DNA of 64,000 nt. It comes from Hyphomonas neptunium ATCC 15444. Lineage in GTDB: Bacteria > Pseudomonadota > Alphaproteobacteria > Caulobacterales > Hyphomonadaceae. The stretch lies in assembly GCF_000013025.1 (NCBI RefSeq), contig NC_008358.1, forward strand, positions 1,488,001 to 1,552,000. The letters are read 5' to 3'. This document shows, piece after piece, positions 17,543 to 26,467 of the stretch (the first letter of the stretch is position 1; the number at the start of each line of letters is the position of its first letter). Both the position numbers and the translations under genes were made by a program. Below the pieces are notes generated by a model. That model had not been told where the DNA came from and made no database searches. It saw nothing but the letters and a program-made list of their open reading frames with translations.

Positions 17543-17867
17543 GACGCCCCGAATAATCCGTGTGGTCTTCCGGAGGGTTTAGCAGGGGGCCATCGCCCGG
17601 TGTTGTGCAAATATTGTATCAATCCATTCGAGAATGAAAGGCGTAGGCTTCAGGGCGCTTTTGTTTAACGCGCCGCCGCAGATGCAGCCGCCCGAGGCGG
17701 CGCAGATCCTTCTTTCCTCTGAGTTTTCCAGCGATGAGAATGAGTAGCGATGGTGCAGTCGCTCCGGCGGCGACTGTGTGCGCATTCTGGGATGGTCCGA
17801 AGCGGGGAAGCTTTCCGGCCTGCTGCATTGGGGGCGCCCGTTTGGGTGAAAGCGCGCGGCCCGCCGG
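17543..17867. other. Intergenic region upstream of the leuC-like gene
   Basis: 325 bases containing the leftward promoter of the dehydratase set. A small palindrome ATTGTATCAAT at 17613-17623, about 70 bases before the leuC start, could bind a GntR-type regulator, but that is only suggestive. Short frames here show no homology I trust. Confidence 0.4.
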
Positions 17868-19892
17868 TCAGGCCGCTTCTGTGGACCGGCCGGCGAGGCT
17901 GACATCGGCTTTGAGTCGGTCGATCGCAGCGGGACGGCCGAAGTAATAGCCCTGAAGGAGATCGCATCTGGCGATCTGAAGCTTCCGGGCAAGGCGTTCG
18001 GTTTCCACGCCTTCGGCGACAACCTTTATGTCGAGCCCTCTGGCCATCATCACGATCCCGGAGATCAGATACCCGGCCTTGGGATCCGTTTCGAGCCTCC
18101 CGATGAGGGAGCGGTTAATCTTCACACAGCCAAATCCGTAGGACTGGAGATAGGCGAGGCTGGTGAACCCCGTCCCGAAATCATCGAGCGCGAACGTTAC
18201 CCCCCGCCGCTTGAGCATGGCGATGGCTGCATGGGCCCGTTCGGGATGATCGATGAGATGACGCTCGGTGATCTCAAGCTGCAGGCGGCGGGCAGAAAAC
18301 CGCGTCTGCCGGAGGATCGCCACAACCTGTTTTGCAAAGTCGGGATGACTGAACTGGGTGGGAGAGACATTGACGCTCAGTTTCAGGTCCGGCAGCGCGT
18401 GCAGGTCCCGGCAGGCTTTCTCCAGAACATACATCCCAAGGGCCTGAATGAGCCCGCTGCCTTCGGCCACTTCGATGAAGGCGTCAGGCGCCAGCGGTCC
18501 GGCGGCCCGGCCCGGCCATCTAAGCAGGGCTTCTACCCCTGAGATGCGGAAGTCAGCCGCATCGACGAGGGGCTGGTAGACGACATCGAACTCTTCCTGC
18601 TCAAGGCCGTGCGCCAGCTCTTTTTCGATCTGCAGGCGCCAGTCCCGGCCGGCGTCCAGGCCAGGGTCGAACACCCGGATACCGCCCTTGCCGTGAGACT
18701 TGACATCGTACATGGCCGCGTCGGCCTGCCGGAGCAGTTCAAGCGGCGTTGCGTTCCCGGCTGCATCGACCGCAATACCTATGCTCGCGCCAATACGTAC
18801 CTGCCGTCCATCGACCGTAAGGGGCAGGGTCAGGCAGTTGAGAGCCTGGACACCGAGCCGTTCGGCTCTGGCGGCGGCGTCCGGGCCGGCCAGCAGCGCG
18901 GCGAATTCATCCCCGCCCATCCGCACCAGCAGGGTCTCGTCAGATATCAGGGATTTGAGAGCCGCGCCCACCTGGGTGACCAGCTTGTCACCGAATGCAT
19001 GCCCGTGCAGGTCATTGACGACCTTGAACCCGTCAAGATCAATGAAGACCACGGCGAGCCTGTCGGGTCCGCAAGGGCCGCTGGCGCTCAGCGCTTCCAG
19101 GCGCGCAAGCATGGCGCGCCGGTTGGGCAGGCCGCTCAGGGGATCGGTAAACGCAATCCGGCGGTTCTCGTCGCTGAGCTGCTGGGTATCCAGCTGGCGC
19201 TGGCGCAGAATGCGCCTGGAGCTGATCAGTTTCGAAAACGTCCCGTTATGCCGGTAGAGGATATTGATCATGCCTGCGGCCACGACGGCCATCATGATCG
19301 CCTCCGGCATCATCCGGCCCTGATCGGCGAACAGGAAAAAAACAAAGAAAGGCGGCGTGGCAACAGTCGCGACCGAGAGGGCGGCCGAACGCAGCGGCAT
19401 CAGGCAGAACACGGTACTGACCTGGGTCAGGGCGAGAAAAAAAGTCAGATGCGCGCGGGCTTCAAGGTCGCCATACGGATAAAGCAGGAGACCCCAGATC
19501 ATGAAGCCGGCGGTCATGAGGACGGCCAGCCGGCCGGTCGTGCGGATGTGCCGGGTTATCTCCGTATCGGAAAAGTTCGATTGCTGGCGGCGACTCCACC
19601 ACAGTCCCCTGACAGCGGCCACGGTACAGAGAACAAACGGGAAGACGCAGCTGAGAAGGACAGGCGCCAGCGGGCCGTAGACGGCAGCAACGGCGACGGC
19701 ATTGCAGGAGAGAATAAAGTAGAGAAGAGGAACCTGATGAACGAATTCGCGGAACTGCGCGCGCGCAAGATCCATATCCAGTTGGCCGAGCCTGTATTGC
19801 GCCAGGAAGAGAATGAGCAGTTTACGGACATATGGCATAGGGTGCCAGTCGGGTTGAGAAAGCGATTCATACTCCTGCATGGGAATGACCAA
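17868..19892 (-). CDS. Membrane-bound GGDEF-EAL protein (cyclic di-GMP turnover)
   Basis: 674 residues. About five or six membrane segments occupy residues 50-215. The GGDEF domain (about 245-410) has FTDPLSGLPNRR and an intact GGDEF at 326-330 with no RxxD inhibitory site just before it. The EAL domain (about 425-670) has EAL at 454-456, EITERHL, DDFGTGFTSL, VAEGVET and LLQGYYFGRP. The usual KID of the EAL site reads KIN here (in CVKINRSLIG), so phosphodiesterase activity may be weakened. It probably makes and/or degrades cyclic di-GMP at the inner membrane. Start could also be the ATG four codons later. Confidence 0.92.
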   Translation of the reverse strand: MVIPMQEYESLSQPDWHPMPYVRKLLILFLAQYRLGQLDMDLARAQFREFVHQVPLLYFILSCNAVAVAAVYGPLAPVLLSCVFPFVLCTVAAVRGLWWSRRQQSNFSDTEITRHIRTTGRLAVLMTAGFMIWGLLLYPYGDLEARAHLTFFLALTQVSTVFCLMPLRSAALSVATVATPPFFVFFLFADQGRMMPEAIMMAVVAAGMINILYRHNGTFSKLISSRRILRQRQLDTQQLSDENRRIAFTDPLSGLPNRRAMLARLEALSASGPCGPDRLAVVFIDLDGFKVVNDLHGHAFGDKLVTQVGAALKSLISDETLLVRMGGDEFAALLAGPDAAARAERLGVQALNCLTLPLTVDGRQVRIGASIGIAVDAAGNATPLELLRQADAAMYDVKSHGKGGIRVFDPGLDAGRDWRLQIEKELAHGLEQEEFDVVYQPLVDAADFRISGVEALLRWPGRAAGPLAPDAFIEVAEGSGLIQALGMYVLEKACRDLHALPDLKLSVNVSPTQFSHPDFAKQVVAILRQTRFSARRLQLEITERHLIDHPERAHAAIAMLKRRGVTFALDDFGTGFTSLAYLQSYGFGCVKINRSLIGRLETDPKAGYLISGIVMMARGLDIKVVAEGVETERLARKLQIARCDLLQGYYFGRPAAIDRLKADVSLAGRSTEAA

Positions 19893-20052
19893 GATCCCCT
19901 CAAGAACATCTGTGAAATTTCACGGATCGGTCAGATGCACTGCCACGTTCCAGGCCTGTCCCTGAGGTGACCCCGCAGAAGATTTGCTGAGATACGGACT
20001 GGATTGAAGGGCTGTTCCATTTCCTCCAGCCTGCGACCGGAACAGTCCGGGC

Positions 20053-20307
20053 TCAGGGCATGCCGCCGACAAATCCACTCGTGTCATCGGTGCGGACCAG
20101 GGAGAGGCGCACGCCGGTATGGCGGCAGCCCGGCCGGGGGCAGGTGAGATTGCGCGCGACCTCATCGAGATAGACGTCCCGGTGGCAGACCTTCAGCAGG
20201 AGCTGCGTCGTGCTCTGCAGCCAGGTGTGGGTACAGCGCAGCCAGCGGCATTCCAGCCGCTGGCTTTCATCCAGGTCCCGGAGGCTTGTTTCAGTCAGCC
20301 AGCTCAC
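20053..20307 (-). CDS. Small cysteine-rich hypothetical protein
   Basis: 84 residues from GTG 20307, whose codon overlaps the TGA of the polymerase fragment upstream. It starts VSWLTETSLRDLDESQRLEC. Cysteines occur as CRWLRC and CPRPGC with another between, a spacing that could bind zinc. I do not recognise a characterised family. It was probably translationally coupled to the intact Y-family polymerase gene before that gene was truncated, so it may be an accessory of translesion synthesis. Expression now is uncertain. Confidence 0.5.
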   Translation of the reverse strand: MSWLTETSLRDLDESQRLECRWLRCTHTWLQSTTQLLLKVCHRDVYLDEVARNLTCPRPGCRHTGVRLSLVRTDDTSGFVGGMP

Positions 20308-20690
20308 CAGAAATCCTCCGCTGTCGGAATACGGGTGAAGGCGATCTTGCCCCCGGCAAACCCGCCGGGGGGCGGGCGCCAGTCGCCGAGGGTCACCACG
20401 CGCTTGCCAAACTTTGCGTTGAGCCCGTCCATCGTGCCTGTCAGGGTCTCCCAGCGCTGGCGGTCGTCCTTGTCGTCGAGCAGCAGGTCGAGCTGGCGCT
20501 CGGCCGCGGGGGTAAGATCTCCCAGGGTCACGCCGACCCGCTGGACGCGGGTCTTTGGGGGAAGGGTATTGTGCGCGCCTTGCCATAGACGGGAGAGGGC
20601 GTTGCGGCAGGCATGGTCATCCTGAACGCTCGGCAGGGTCAGCTCTGCGCTCCAGCCGCGGCCATAGAGGCCGAGCGAGAGGTGCAGGGA
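20304..20690 (-). pseudogene. 3' remnant of a Y-family (UmuC/DinB-like) DNA polymerase gene
   Basis: The leftward frame reads LHLSLGLYGRGWSAEL, LPSVQDDHAC, then VTLGDLTPAAERQLDLLLDD, MDGLNAKFGKRVVTLG and finishes GGKIAFTRIPTAEDFW with a stop at 20304. This is the C-terminal tail (little finger end plus DUF4113-like segment) of a Y-family translesion polymerase. All catalytic palm residues are missing: a stop in this frame lies just upstream (about 20,715) and the DNA beyond belongs to the DUF305 gene. The break, near 20,680-20,700, marks the left end of the metal-resistance block. Confidence 0.72.
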
Positions 20691-21217
20691 TCTTGTGGGG
20701 AACTCGCGTCGAACTCAGGAACTTGCCGCTCTCTGGCCTGCGCTTGTGTCTTTACGACACCGTTCTCGGAAATGTCTCTGATCAGCCAGTCCATTTCTTT
20801 TATCTCGCGTCGCTGCGCAGCGATAATCCTGTCGGCGAGTTCGCGCACGCGCACATCTTCAATTCCGGCGCGCTCACTTGTGAGGATGGCAATTGAGTGA
20901 TGCGGAATCATCGCTCTCATATAAGAGCGGTCCTGGACAGTGGTCTGGCTACGTACGAGCCAGAGCGCGAGCAGGAGAATGATCGCGGCACCGGCGAAGA
21001 CTGCGAAATTGATCTTTTTGTCCGTGTACATTTTCAGCATGAAAGCCAGCATGACAACCGCCATGGCAGCACCCATGATAACGGTCATGTAAAACCGTGT
21101 TTCGCTCCAGCGTACATGCTGCCACGCATAAGTGTTGAGATACATCAGTCCGAACATCACAACCATCGAAGTGGCAATCATGGCGGCAAATCGCCAGTAG
21201 TTGCTTTTCATGTCCAT
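20639..21217 (-). CDS. DUF305 membrane protein
   Basis: 192 residues from ATG 21217 (AGGGAG upstream); the frame extends further back without homology. Three or four membrane helices (about residues 8-95) precede the DUF305 core: RSYMRAMIPHHSIAILTSERA, then LADRIIAAQRREIKEMDWLI. The PHH pair and methionines are typical of DUF305 proteins found with copper and silver resistance genes, where metal binding is suspected. Its last residues are encoded by DNA shared, in another frame, with the polymerase remnant, so the natural C-terminus may have been altered by the junction. Confidence 0.85.
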   Translation of the reverse strand: MDMKSNYWRFAAMIATSMVVMFGLMYLNTYAWQHVRWSETRFYMTVIMGAAMAVVMLAFMLKMYTDKKINFAVFAGAAIILLLALWLVRSQTTVQDRSYMRAMIPHHSIAILTSERAGIEDVRVRELADRIIAAQRREIKEMDWLIRDISENGVVKTQAQARERQVPEFDASSPQDPCTSRSASMAAAGAQS

Positions 21218-21435
21218 GAGTGTCTCCCTGGCTGGCGTCTGCGGGCTAACAGTCTCAACGTGGAACAAGGCCGCAAGTTCCGGAAGCCGTGGCTTCAGTA
21301 TGATTTGAGCCCATCTGCGCCTGAACGAGAACGAAGATGAAAGAAGCAGAAGACAGGGTCTGCAGAATTTAAGACGAGGCGCGCTGCCGGCGGCGATCGG
21401 ATTATTGCGATGTCCAAATCCGAAGAAGGCGCAGT

Positions 21436-22770
21436 TCATATGAAAAACACTGGTGCAAAGCCGCCTCCCGGTGTCCTGAAGTTGGTTGTCTGTCCTCGGT
21501 AAAGGCGCGCAGCCGCGAGCAGGAGGACCCCGTCATAGGTATAGAGCCGCACATCGGTCTTGAGTGTGTGTGCCGCGCCGTCGAGCATGATCTCCCGTTC
21601 GCCGGGCGCAACAAGGTCCTGTGCAATATAATCTGCCTTCAGAATCGCCTCCCACACTGACCGTGTGAGCTTATCACCCCGGTAGACGGCCTTCCCGCCA
21701 TGTCCCGATACGGGCTTGAAGAACAGGCGCTTGCGTCTCGCCCAGAGATCGTCGGCGTTCTCTGGCGTGACAGAGACTGAACGTGGAATTGCAGACAATG
21801 CGCTCAAATTGGCCGGCGAAATCTCCCAGCTCCGGAGCAATTCCGGATCGGAGAGCACAGCAAGATTTCGTTTGTCCGCAAACAGGGCGTGATTGTGAGG
21901 GTTAGGCGTGACGACTACGGCGCCTGTCAGGTAGGCTTCACGCAAAGCCGCGTGCCGCGGTTCCGACAGGCTGAAATCCACAAGCCTGTTGTAGACGAGG
22001 TCAATTTCCCGTTCGCGTGCGATGAGTTTTCCCCCGACATGAGTCAATTCGGATGGGTCCGCGACCATTGCATCAATACTGGACGCCTCCAGCAGCTGCT
22101 CGGCCAGCAGGAACTCGGGATAAAGATACTGCGTCTCAGGGGCGTCATCCAGAATAGCAACCATCCTGGGACGGATAGAAGTACGCTGGCTTTGCCATTC
22201 GGCTTCGAACATCCCGATGACCGACGGATCAAATGTGCCAGTATTCAAGCTGCGGATGACTGGCTCGACCGCGTCACAACAGGCAAGCTGCGCGCGTGCG
22301 CCAAAAGCGTTCAGAAAAGCGCCGCCGGCATTGGTGTTGATCTCGATGAGGCGAGGCGGACCGCTGCCAAGGTGAAAGTCATAGCCCATCAGGACTCCGC
22401 GCGGACCAAAATCGTGCCGCGATATCTCGGGCGCCCAATCCATAACCGTTTTGATATAGGCGCTGGTGCGGGCGGTCGCCTCAATGGCTCCCACGATTCC
22501 CATCATTGCCGCGCGATCTGCTTCTGGCAGGAACACCGGAACGCCCGAAAAGAGATGCGGGCGGCTGGCAATGTGGACATCGTAGAACGCGCTGTCGCCG
22601 GCTGCTGAGCGCATGGCTAACGCAAGCGCTTCGCGGTCCAGTGTGATGCAGAAGCAGCTTTGATTGAATTTGCCTGCGCGTTCGGCTGTCGGGAATAAAG
22701 CGCCTTCGTCCGTACTCGCAGCGGCGCGCAAGCCCGCAGCCGATTTAGAGCCAGATGTGTTGTCACTCAT
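21436..22770 (-). CDS. ATP-grasp-like protein of unknown function
   Basis: 444 residues, no signal peptide or membrane segment. Features suggest the ATP-grasp fold: LIEINTNAGGAFLN (resembling the metal-binding N/E segment), a central domain, and RLFFKPVSGHGGKAVYRG, a nucleotide-binding lysine and glycine loop. Order of these motifs looks permuted compared with classical ATP-grasp enzymes. Such enzymes ligate carboxylates to amines or thiols. It lies between the DUF305 gene and the copper ATPase gene, on the same strand, so it may make a small metal-binding metabolite or modify a peptide; this is inference. Confidence 0.65.
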   Translation of the reverse strand: MSDNTSGSKSAAGLRAAASTDEGALFPTAERAGKFNQSCFCITLDREALALAMRSAAGDSAFYDVHIASRPHLFSGVPVFLPEADRAAMMGIVGAIEATARTSAYIKTVMDWAPEISRHDFGPRGVLMGYDFHLGSGPPRLIEINTNAGGAFLNAFGARAQLACCDAVEPVIRSLNTGTFDPSVIGMFEAEWQSQRTSIRPRMVAILDDAPETQYLYPEFLLAEQLLEASSIDAMVADPSELTHVGGKLIAREREIDLVYNRLVDFSLSEPRHAALREAYLTGAVVVTPNPHNHALFADKRNLAVLSDPELLRSWEISPANLSALSAIPRSVSVTPENADDLWARRKRLFFKPVSGHGGKAVYRGDKLTRSVWEAILKADYIAQDLVAPGEREIMLDGAAHTLKTDVRLYTYDGVLLLAAARLYRGQTTNFRTPGGGFAPVFFI

Positions 22771-23027
22771 ATTCCACTCAATTTAGGCACGCTGAGATTT
22801 CAGTAACGTTCAAGGTCGCCGGCTCTTACCCGCGAGCCCAGGTCCTCATGGCTCCACGCTATCACGACAGCCGTAACGAACATAACCGTGAAATCTCTCG
22901 GTCCTCCTGTTTCCAACCAGCCTGAATAATTCCCCTTCTAAAAGAGGCGCTCAATCCCAATCCAAGTGATGAGGACCAGGCGCAATCAGACCCTGATATT
23001 CCGCCCAACCCGGCATTGCTGTCTCGT

Positions 23028-25418
23028 TCATTCCCGCTCCAGCGCGCTTAGCCGCAGGGAGTTGGCGATCACGGAGACAGAAGACAGGGCCATAGCGGCA
23101 GCCGCAAGCATCGGAGAGAGCAGGGCGCCTGTCAGCGGGTAAAGCACGCCAGCAGCTATTGGAATGCCCGCAGCATTATAGGCAAATGCAAAGAAGAGAT
23201 TCTGGCGGATGTTCCGCATGGTCGCGTGCGAAATTTTCCGGGCACGAACAATACCGACCAGATCCCCCTTGATAAGGGTGACGCCCGAGCTTTCAATGGC
23301 GACATCCGTTCCGGTGCCCATCGCAATACCCACATCGGCTGCTGCCAGAGCGGGGGCGTCATTGACGCCGTCCCCCGCCATGGCAACAACCCGGCCTTCG
23401 GCGATCAGGCGTTTCACGATCTCGGCCTTCCGGGCGGGTAAAACTTCCGCTTCGACGGCATCGATGCCGAGCGCGCGCGCGATCGCCTCAGCGGTTGTGC
23501 GGTTGTCGCCAGTCGCCATGACGATATGGAGGCCGGCATCCCGAAGGGCTTTCAGCGCGTCTGGCGTCGATGCCTTCACCGGGTCGGCAATCGCCAGCAC
23601 CGCCTGTGCGGCGCCATTGACGGCCAGATAGATAGCGGTTGCGCCGTCCGCGCGGCGACGTTCTGCGAGGGCGTGCAGCGCGGTTGTGTCGATAGAGAGT
23701 TCGTCCATGAACCGCTCGGCGCCGAGCGCCACCTTTTGTCCCTCAACGATACCCACGACGCCTTTTCCGGTTGGCGAGTCGAAGTTTGAGGGTTCGACAA
23801 GAGCAAGACCTTTTGCGCGGGCTGCAGCGACGATCGCAGCGGCCAGAGGATGCTCACTGACGCTCTCGAGACTCGCGGCAAGGCGCAGGGCGGCGGTTTC
23901 GTCTGCGCCCGGCGCCATATCGATGCCAACAAGGGCGGGTCTGCCTTCGGTCAGGGTTCCGGTCTTGTCGATGAGCAGTGTATCTACTTTTTCCATGCGT
24001 TCGAGCGCCTCGGCATTCCGGATAAGCACGCCGGCGCGTGCGCCCGCACCGACGCCGGTCATGATCGACATCGGCGTGGCCAAGCCGAGCGCGCAGGGGC
24101 AGGCAATAATCAACACCGAGACGGCCGCTATGAGGCCGAATGAAAAGGCAGGTTCTGGCCCGAACATGAGCCAGCCAAAGAAGGCGGCGACAGCGGTGAC
24201 GATGACGGCGGGCACAAACAAGCCTGACACCTGGTCTGCGAGGCGCTGGATGGGCGCGCGGCTTCGTTGCGCGTCGGCCACGAGATGGACGATCTGGGAG
24301 AGCATGGTCTCGCTGCCGACACGCTTCGCTTCGACAATCAGTCTGCCGGTCTGATTGACCGTTGCGCCGATCACCCTGTCATCGACCGATTTGGTAACCG
24401 GCATCGATTCACCCGTAACCATCGACTCGTCGATGGAAGAGCGCCCCTCGGTGACGACCCCGTCTACCGGAATTTTTTCTCCCGGCCGCACCCGCAGACG
24501 ATCTCCGGCGACGACCGACTCGAGCGGCACGTCCTCTTCGCTTCCGTCTGCATTGATGCGACGAGCGGTTTTCGGGGCAAGGTCAAGCAGTGCCCGGATG
24601 GCACCTCCGGTTGCTTCGCGCGCCTGGAGCTCGAGAACCTGGCCAAGCAGTACCAGCGTGATGATGACAGCAGAGGCTTCAAAATACACCGGCACGGTGC
24701 CATGGGCCGAGCGCAGTTCGGCGGGGAACGGGCCAGGCGCGATGGTTGCCACCATACTGTAGATCCATGCCGCGCCCGTGCCGAGCGCAATCAGCGAAAA
24801 CATGTTGAGGCTGCGATTTCTGACGGATGCGGCTCCCCTCGCAAAGAATGGCCAGCCCGCCCAAAGCACGACGGGCGTTGCCAGTGCCATCTGGACCCAG
24901 GGATTGATCATGGGCGGAATAAACCGGTCCATTCCGAATAAGTGACCGCCCATTTCCATGACGAGCAAAGGCAATGACAGCAACAGGGCGAACACAAAGC
25001 GTCGCTTCATGTCGCGCAGCTCGGGATTGGGACCATCACCTGCGCCCGGCGTCATCGGCTCCAGGGCCATGCCGCAGATCGGGCAGGCCCCGGGGCCGTC
25101 CCGCACGATCTCCAGGTGCATGGGGCAGGTCCACTGACTTCCAGGTGCCGCTGTCCTGGGAGGTGTCACGCTGGTGTGACCAGGGCAGGCAGCTCCCTGA
25201 CCTGAGTGGTCATGCATACCCGCTTTCGGGGCAGCGCCAGACGTGGTGTACGCAGAAGGGTTTGCCTCAAACTTTGACTTGCAACCCACACTGCAGAACA
25301 GAACTTCGGTGCCCAGATGCATCAGGCGGTGCGGGGTGTCTGCCTTCGGCGTCATGCCGCAGACCGGATCACGTTTCGCTGACTGATCTGCTGTTGTCCT
25401 GGTTTCGGTAGAAGACAT
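23028..25418 (-). CDS. copA: Copper-translocating P1B-type ATPase with YHS and heavy-metal-binding N-terminal domains
   Basis: 796 residues. N-terminal YHS domain (about 16-57: [17 protein letters not shown]), then a heavy-metal-binding domain with CPMH and CPICGM (97-121). Core: TGES phosphatase loop, membrane CPC at 440-442, phosphorylation site DKTGT (Asp484) and [23 protein letters not shown] indicates Cu(I)/Ag(I) export from cytoplasm to periplasm. The domain set (no classical HMA ferredoxin-like domain) is that of the CopA/SilP-type pumps in mobile copper clusters. A CsoR-like operator lies 35 bases before its start. Confidence 0.95.
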   Translation of the reverse strand: MSSTETRTTADQSAKRDPVCGMTPKADTPHRLMHLGTEVLFCSVGCKSKFEANPSAYTTSGAAPKAGMHDHSGQGAACPGHTSVTPPRTAAPGSQWTCPMHLEIVRDGPGACPICGMALEPMTPGAGDGPNPELRDMKRRFVFALLLSLPLLVMEMGGHLFGMDRFIPPMINPWVQMALATPVVLWAGWPFFARGAASVRNRSLNMFSLIALGTGAAWIYSMVATIAPGPFPAELRSAHGTVPVYFEASAVIITLVLLGQVLELQAREATGGAIRALLDLAPKTARRINADGSEEDVPLESVVAGDRLRVRPGEKIPVDGVVTEGRSSIDESMVTGESMPVTKSVDDRVIGATVNQTGRLIVEAKRVGSETMLSQIVHLVADAQRSRAPIQRLADQVSGLFVPAVIVTAVAAFFGWLMFGPEPAFSFGLIAAVSVLIIACPCALGLATPMSIMTGVGAGARAGVLIRNAEALERMEKVDTLLIDKTGTLTEGRPALVGIDMAPGADETAALRLAASLESVSEHPLAAAIVAAARAKGLALVEPSNFDSPTGKGVVGIVEGQKVALGAERFMDELSIDTTALHALAERRRADGATAIYLAVNGAAQAVLAIADPVKASTPDALKALRDAGLHIVMATGDNRTTAEAIARALGIDAVEAEVLPARKAEIVKRLIAEGRVVAMAGDGVNDAPALAAADVGIAMGTGTDVAIESSGVTLIKGDLVGIVRARKISHATMRNIRQNLFFAFAYNAAGIPIAAGVLYPLTGALLSPMLAAAAMALSSVSVIANSLRLSALERE

Positions 25419-25452
25419 GCCGGGCTCCTGCGTGCACTGACTCAGCCAATTA

Positions 25453-25468
25453 GGTATACCCCTATACC
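25453..25468. promoter_or_regulatory. CsoR-type operator upstream of the copper ATPase gene
   Basis: GGTATACCCCTATACC: perfect 6-bp arms GGTATA/TATACC around CCCC. This matches the TATACC/GGTATA, C-rich-centre pattern of CsoR-family operators and recurs upstream of csoR at 29606. Confidence 0.72.
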
Positions 25469-25669
25469 GTATATGTTAATTACGCTGTGGGGTTATGTTG
25501 TATCTTGAGCGTATCGGCAGCGCCCGATTGTCTGAACACTTGATGATAAGGCGCCGCCCGCACTTTAGTTTCATGCGCAATAATCATCTGTCGCATCTCG
25601 CCTGCGACCCGTGGGTGTGGATGATTTCATAGTGGCCGCCGGCCTCTTGGGATGCTGAGTGAGCATGGT

Positions 25670-26467
25670 TCAGAACCAGAGCCTGATGCCGGTGACGAAG
25701 GAGAGCGTTTCGGTGTGTTCCCCCCGGGCGCGGATGTAGTCTGCGGTCTTGCCAGTTGAGGCTTTCCAGTTGACCCCGACATAGGGGGCGAACTGACGAT
25801 CAATCTCATAGCGCAGGCGCAGGCCAATCTCGGCCGTCGAAAGCCCTGCGCCCGTTTCGAACTCGGGTACGTCCTCAGCCGCGAAGTTCAATTCTGAACG
25901 CGGCTGGAGTATCAGGCGCTGTGTCAGCGAGACCTCATACTCAGCTTCAAAGCGGGCAGAGAGATCGCCTTCTTCACTCAGGAATACCGCGCCGTCGACC
26001 TCGAACCAGTAAGGGGCAAGCCCCTGAATGCCTGCGACTGCGTAAGTGCGGGACGGACCCGGTTCGAAATCATGCCGAACACCTGCCTGCACATCGAAAT
26101 AGCGTGCTATTGGCCGGGACCAGAGCGCCTGGACTTCGGCTTCCTCAAATGCGCCGGCATCGAGATCGTATTCAAGCTCAGACTTGATCAATAGACGATT
26201 CTCGTCTGTTCCCCACCGTCCCTGGCCTTCAAGCAGCAGAGCAGGCGCGTCATCACTCGCCTGGTACTCAAAACGGTCAGCTAGAACGAACAGCGTTGCT
26301 GCGCCGCCATGCTCCCTTTTCAAAGCGTCCTGGGACGCCTTGAAGTCGTCCTTGTCCCAATAGGCTTCGGCTTGTGAGCCCGGGACGGGCGTCTCTTGCG
26401 CAACAGCAGACGAGAATACGAGCGGAGAGAGCATGAAGAATGATGCAATGAAATGCGCGCGTTTCAT
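25670..26467 (-). CDS. copB: Copper resistance protein CopB
   Basis: 265 residues with a signal peptide ending near SAVAQ. The body is the beta-barrel-like CopB domain: FVLADRFEYQ, LLIKSELEYDLDAGAFEEAEVQALWSR (short section), FDVQAGVRHDFEPGPSRTYAVAG-type strands and the closing TLSFVTGIRLWF with terminal aromatic. It lacks the Met/His-rich N-terminal repeats of plasmid PcoB, so this is a short form. Outer-membrane protein working with the multicopper oxidase. Its ATG overlaps the oxidase stop by one base, so the two are translated together. Confidence 0.92.
   Translation of the reverse strand: MKRAHFIASFFMLSPLVFSSAVAQETPVPGSQAEAYWDKDDFKASQDALKREHGGAATLFVLADRFEYQASDDAPALLLEGQGRWGTDENRLLIKSELEYDLDAGAFEEAEVQALWSRPIARYFDVQAGVRHDFEPGPSRTYAVAGIQGLAPYWFEVDGAVFLSEEGDLSARFEAEYEVSLTQRLILQPRSELNFAAEDVPEFETGAGLSTAEIGLRLRYEIDRQFAPYVGVNWKASTGKTADYIRARGEHTETLSFVTGIRLWF

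Noticed and set aside
17579-17867. Leftward frame with GGCICGGA resembling the start of a glutathione-dependent formaldehyde-activating protein
   Set aside because: Only that short match; the rest does not follow the family and there is no ribosome binding site.
18609-19970. Long rightward open frame of 453 codons
   Set aside because: It lies wholly antisense to the GGDEF-EAL gene, has no family motif and its composition is that of a GC-rich shadow frame.
20897-21340. Rightward histidine-rich open frame
   Set aside because: Antisense to DUF305, whose motifs are clear; histidine richness is the complement of the methionine/valine codons.
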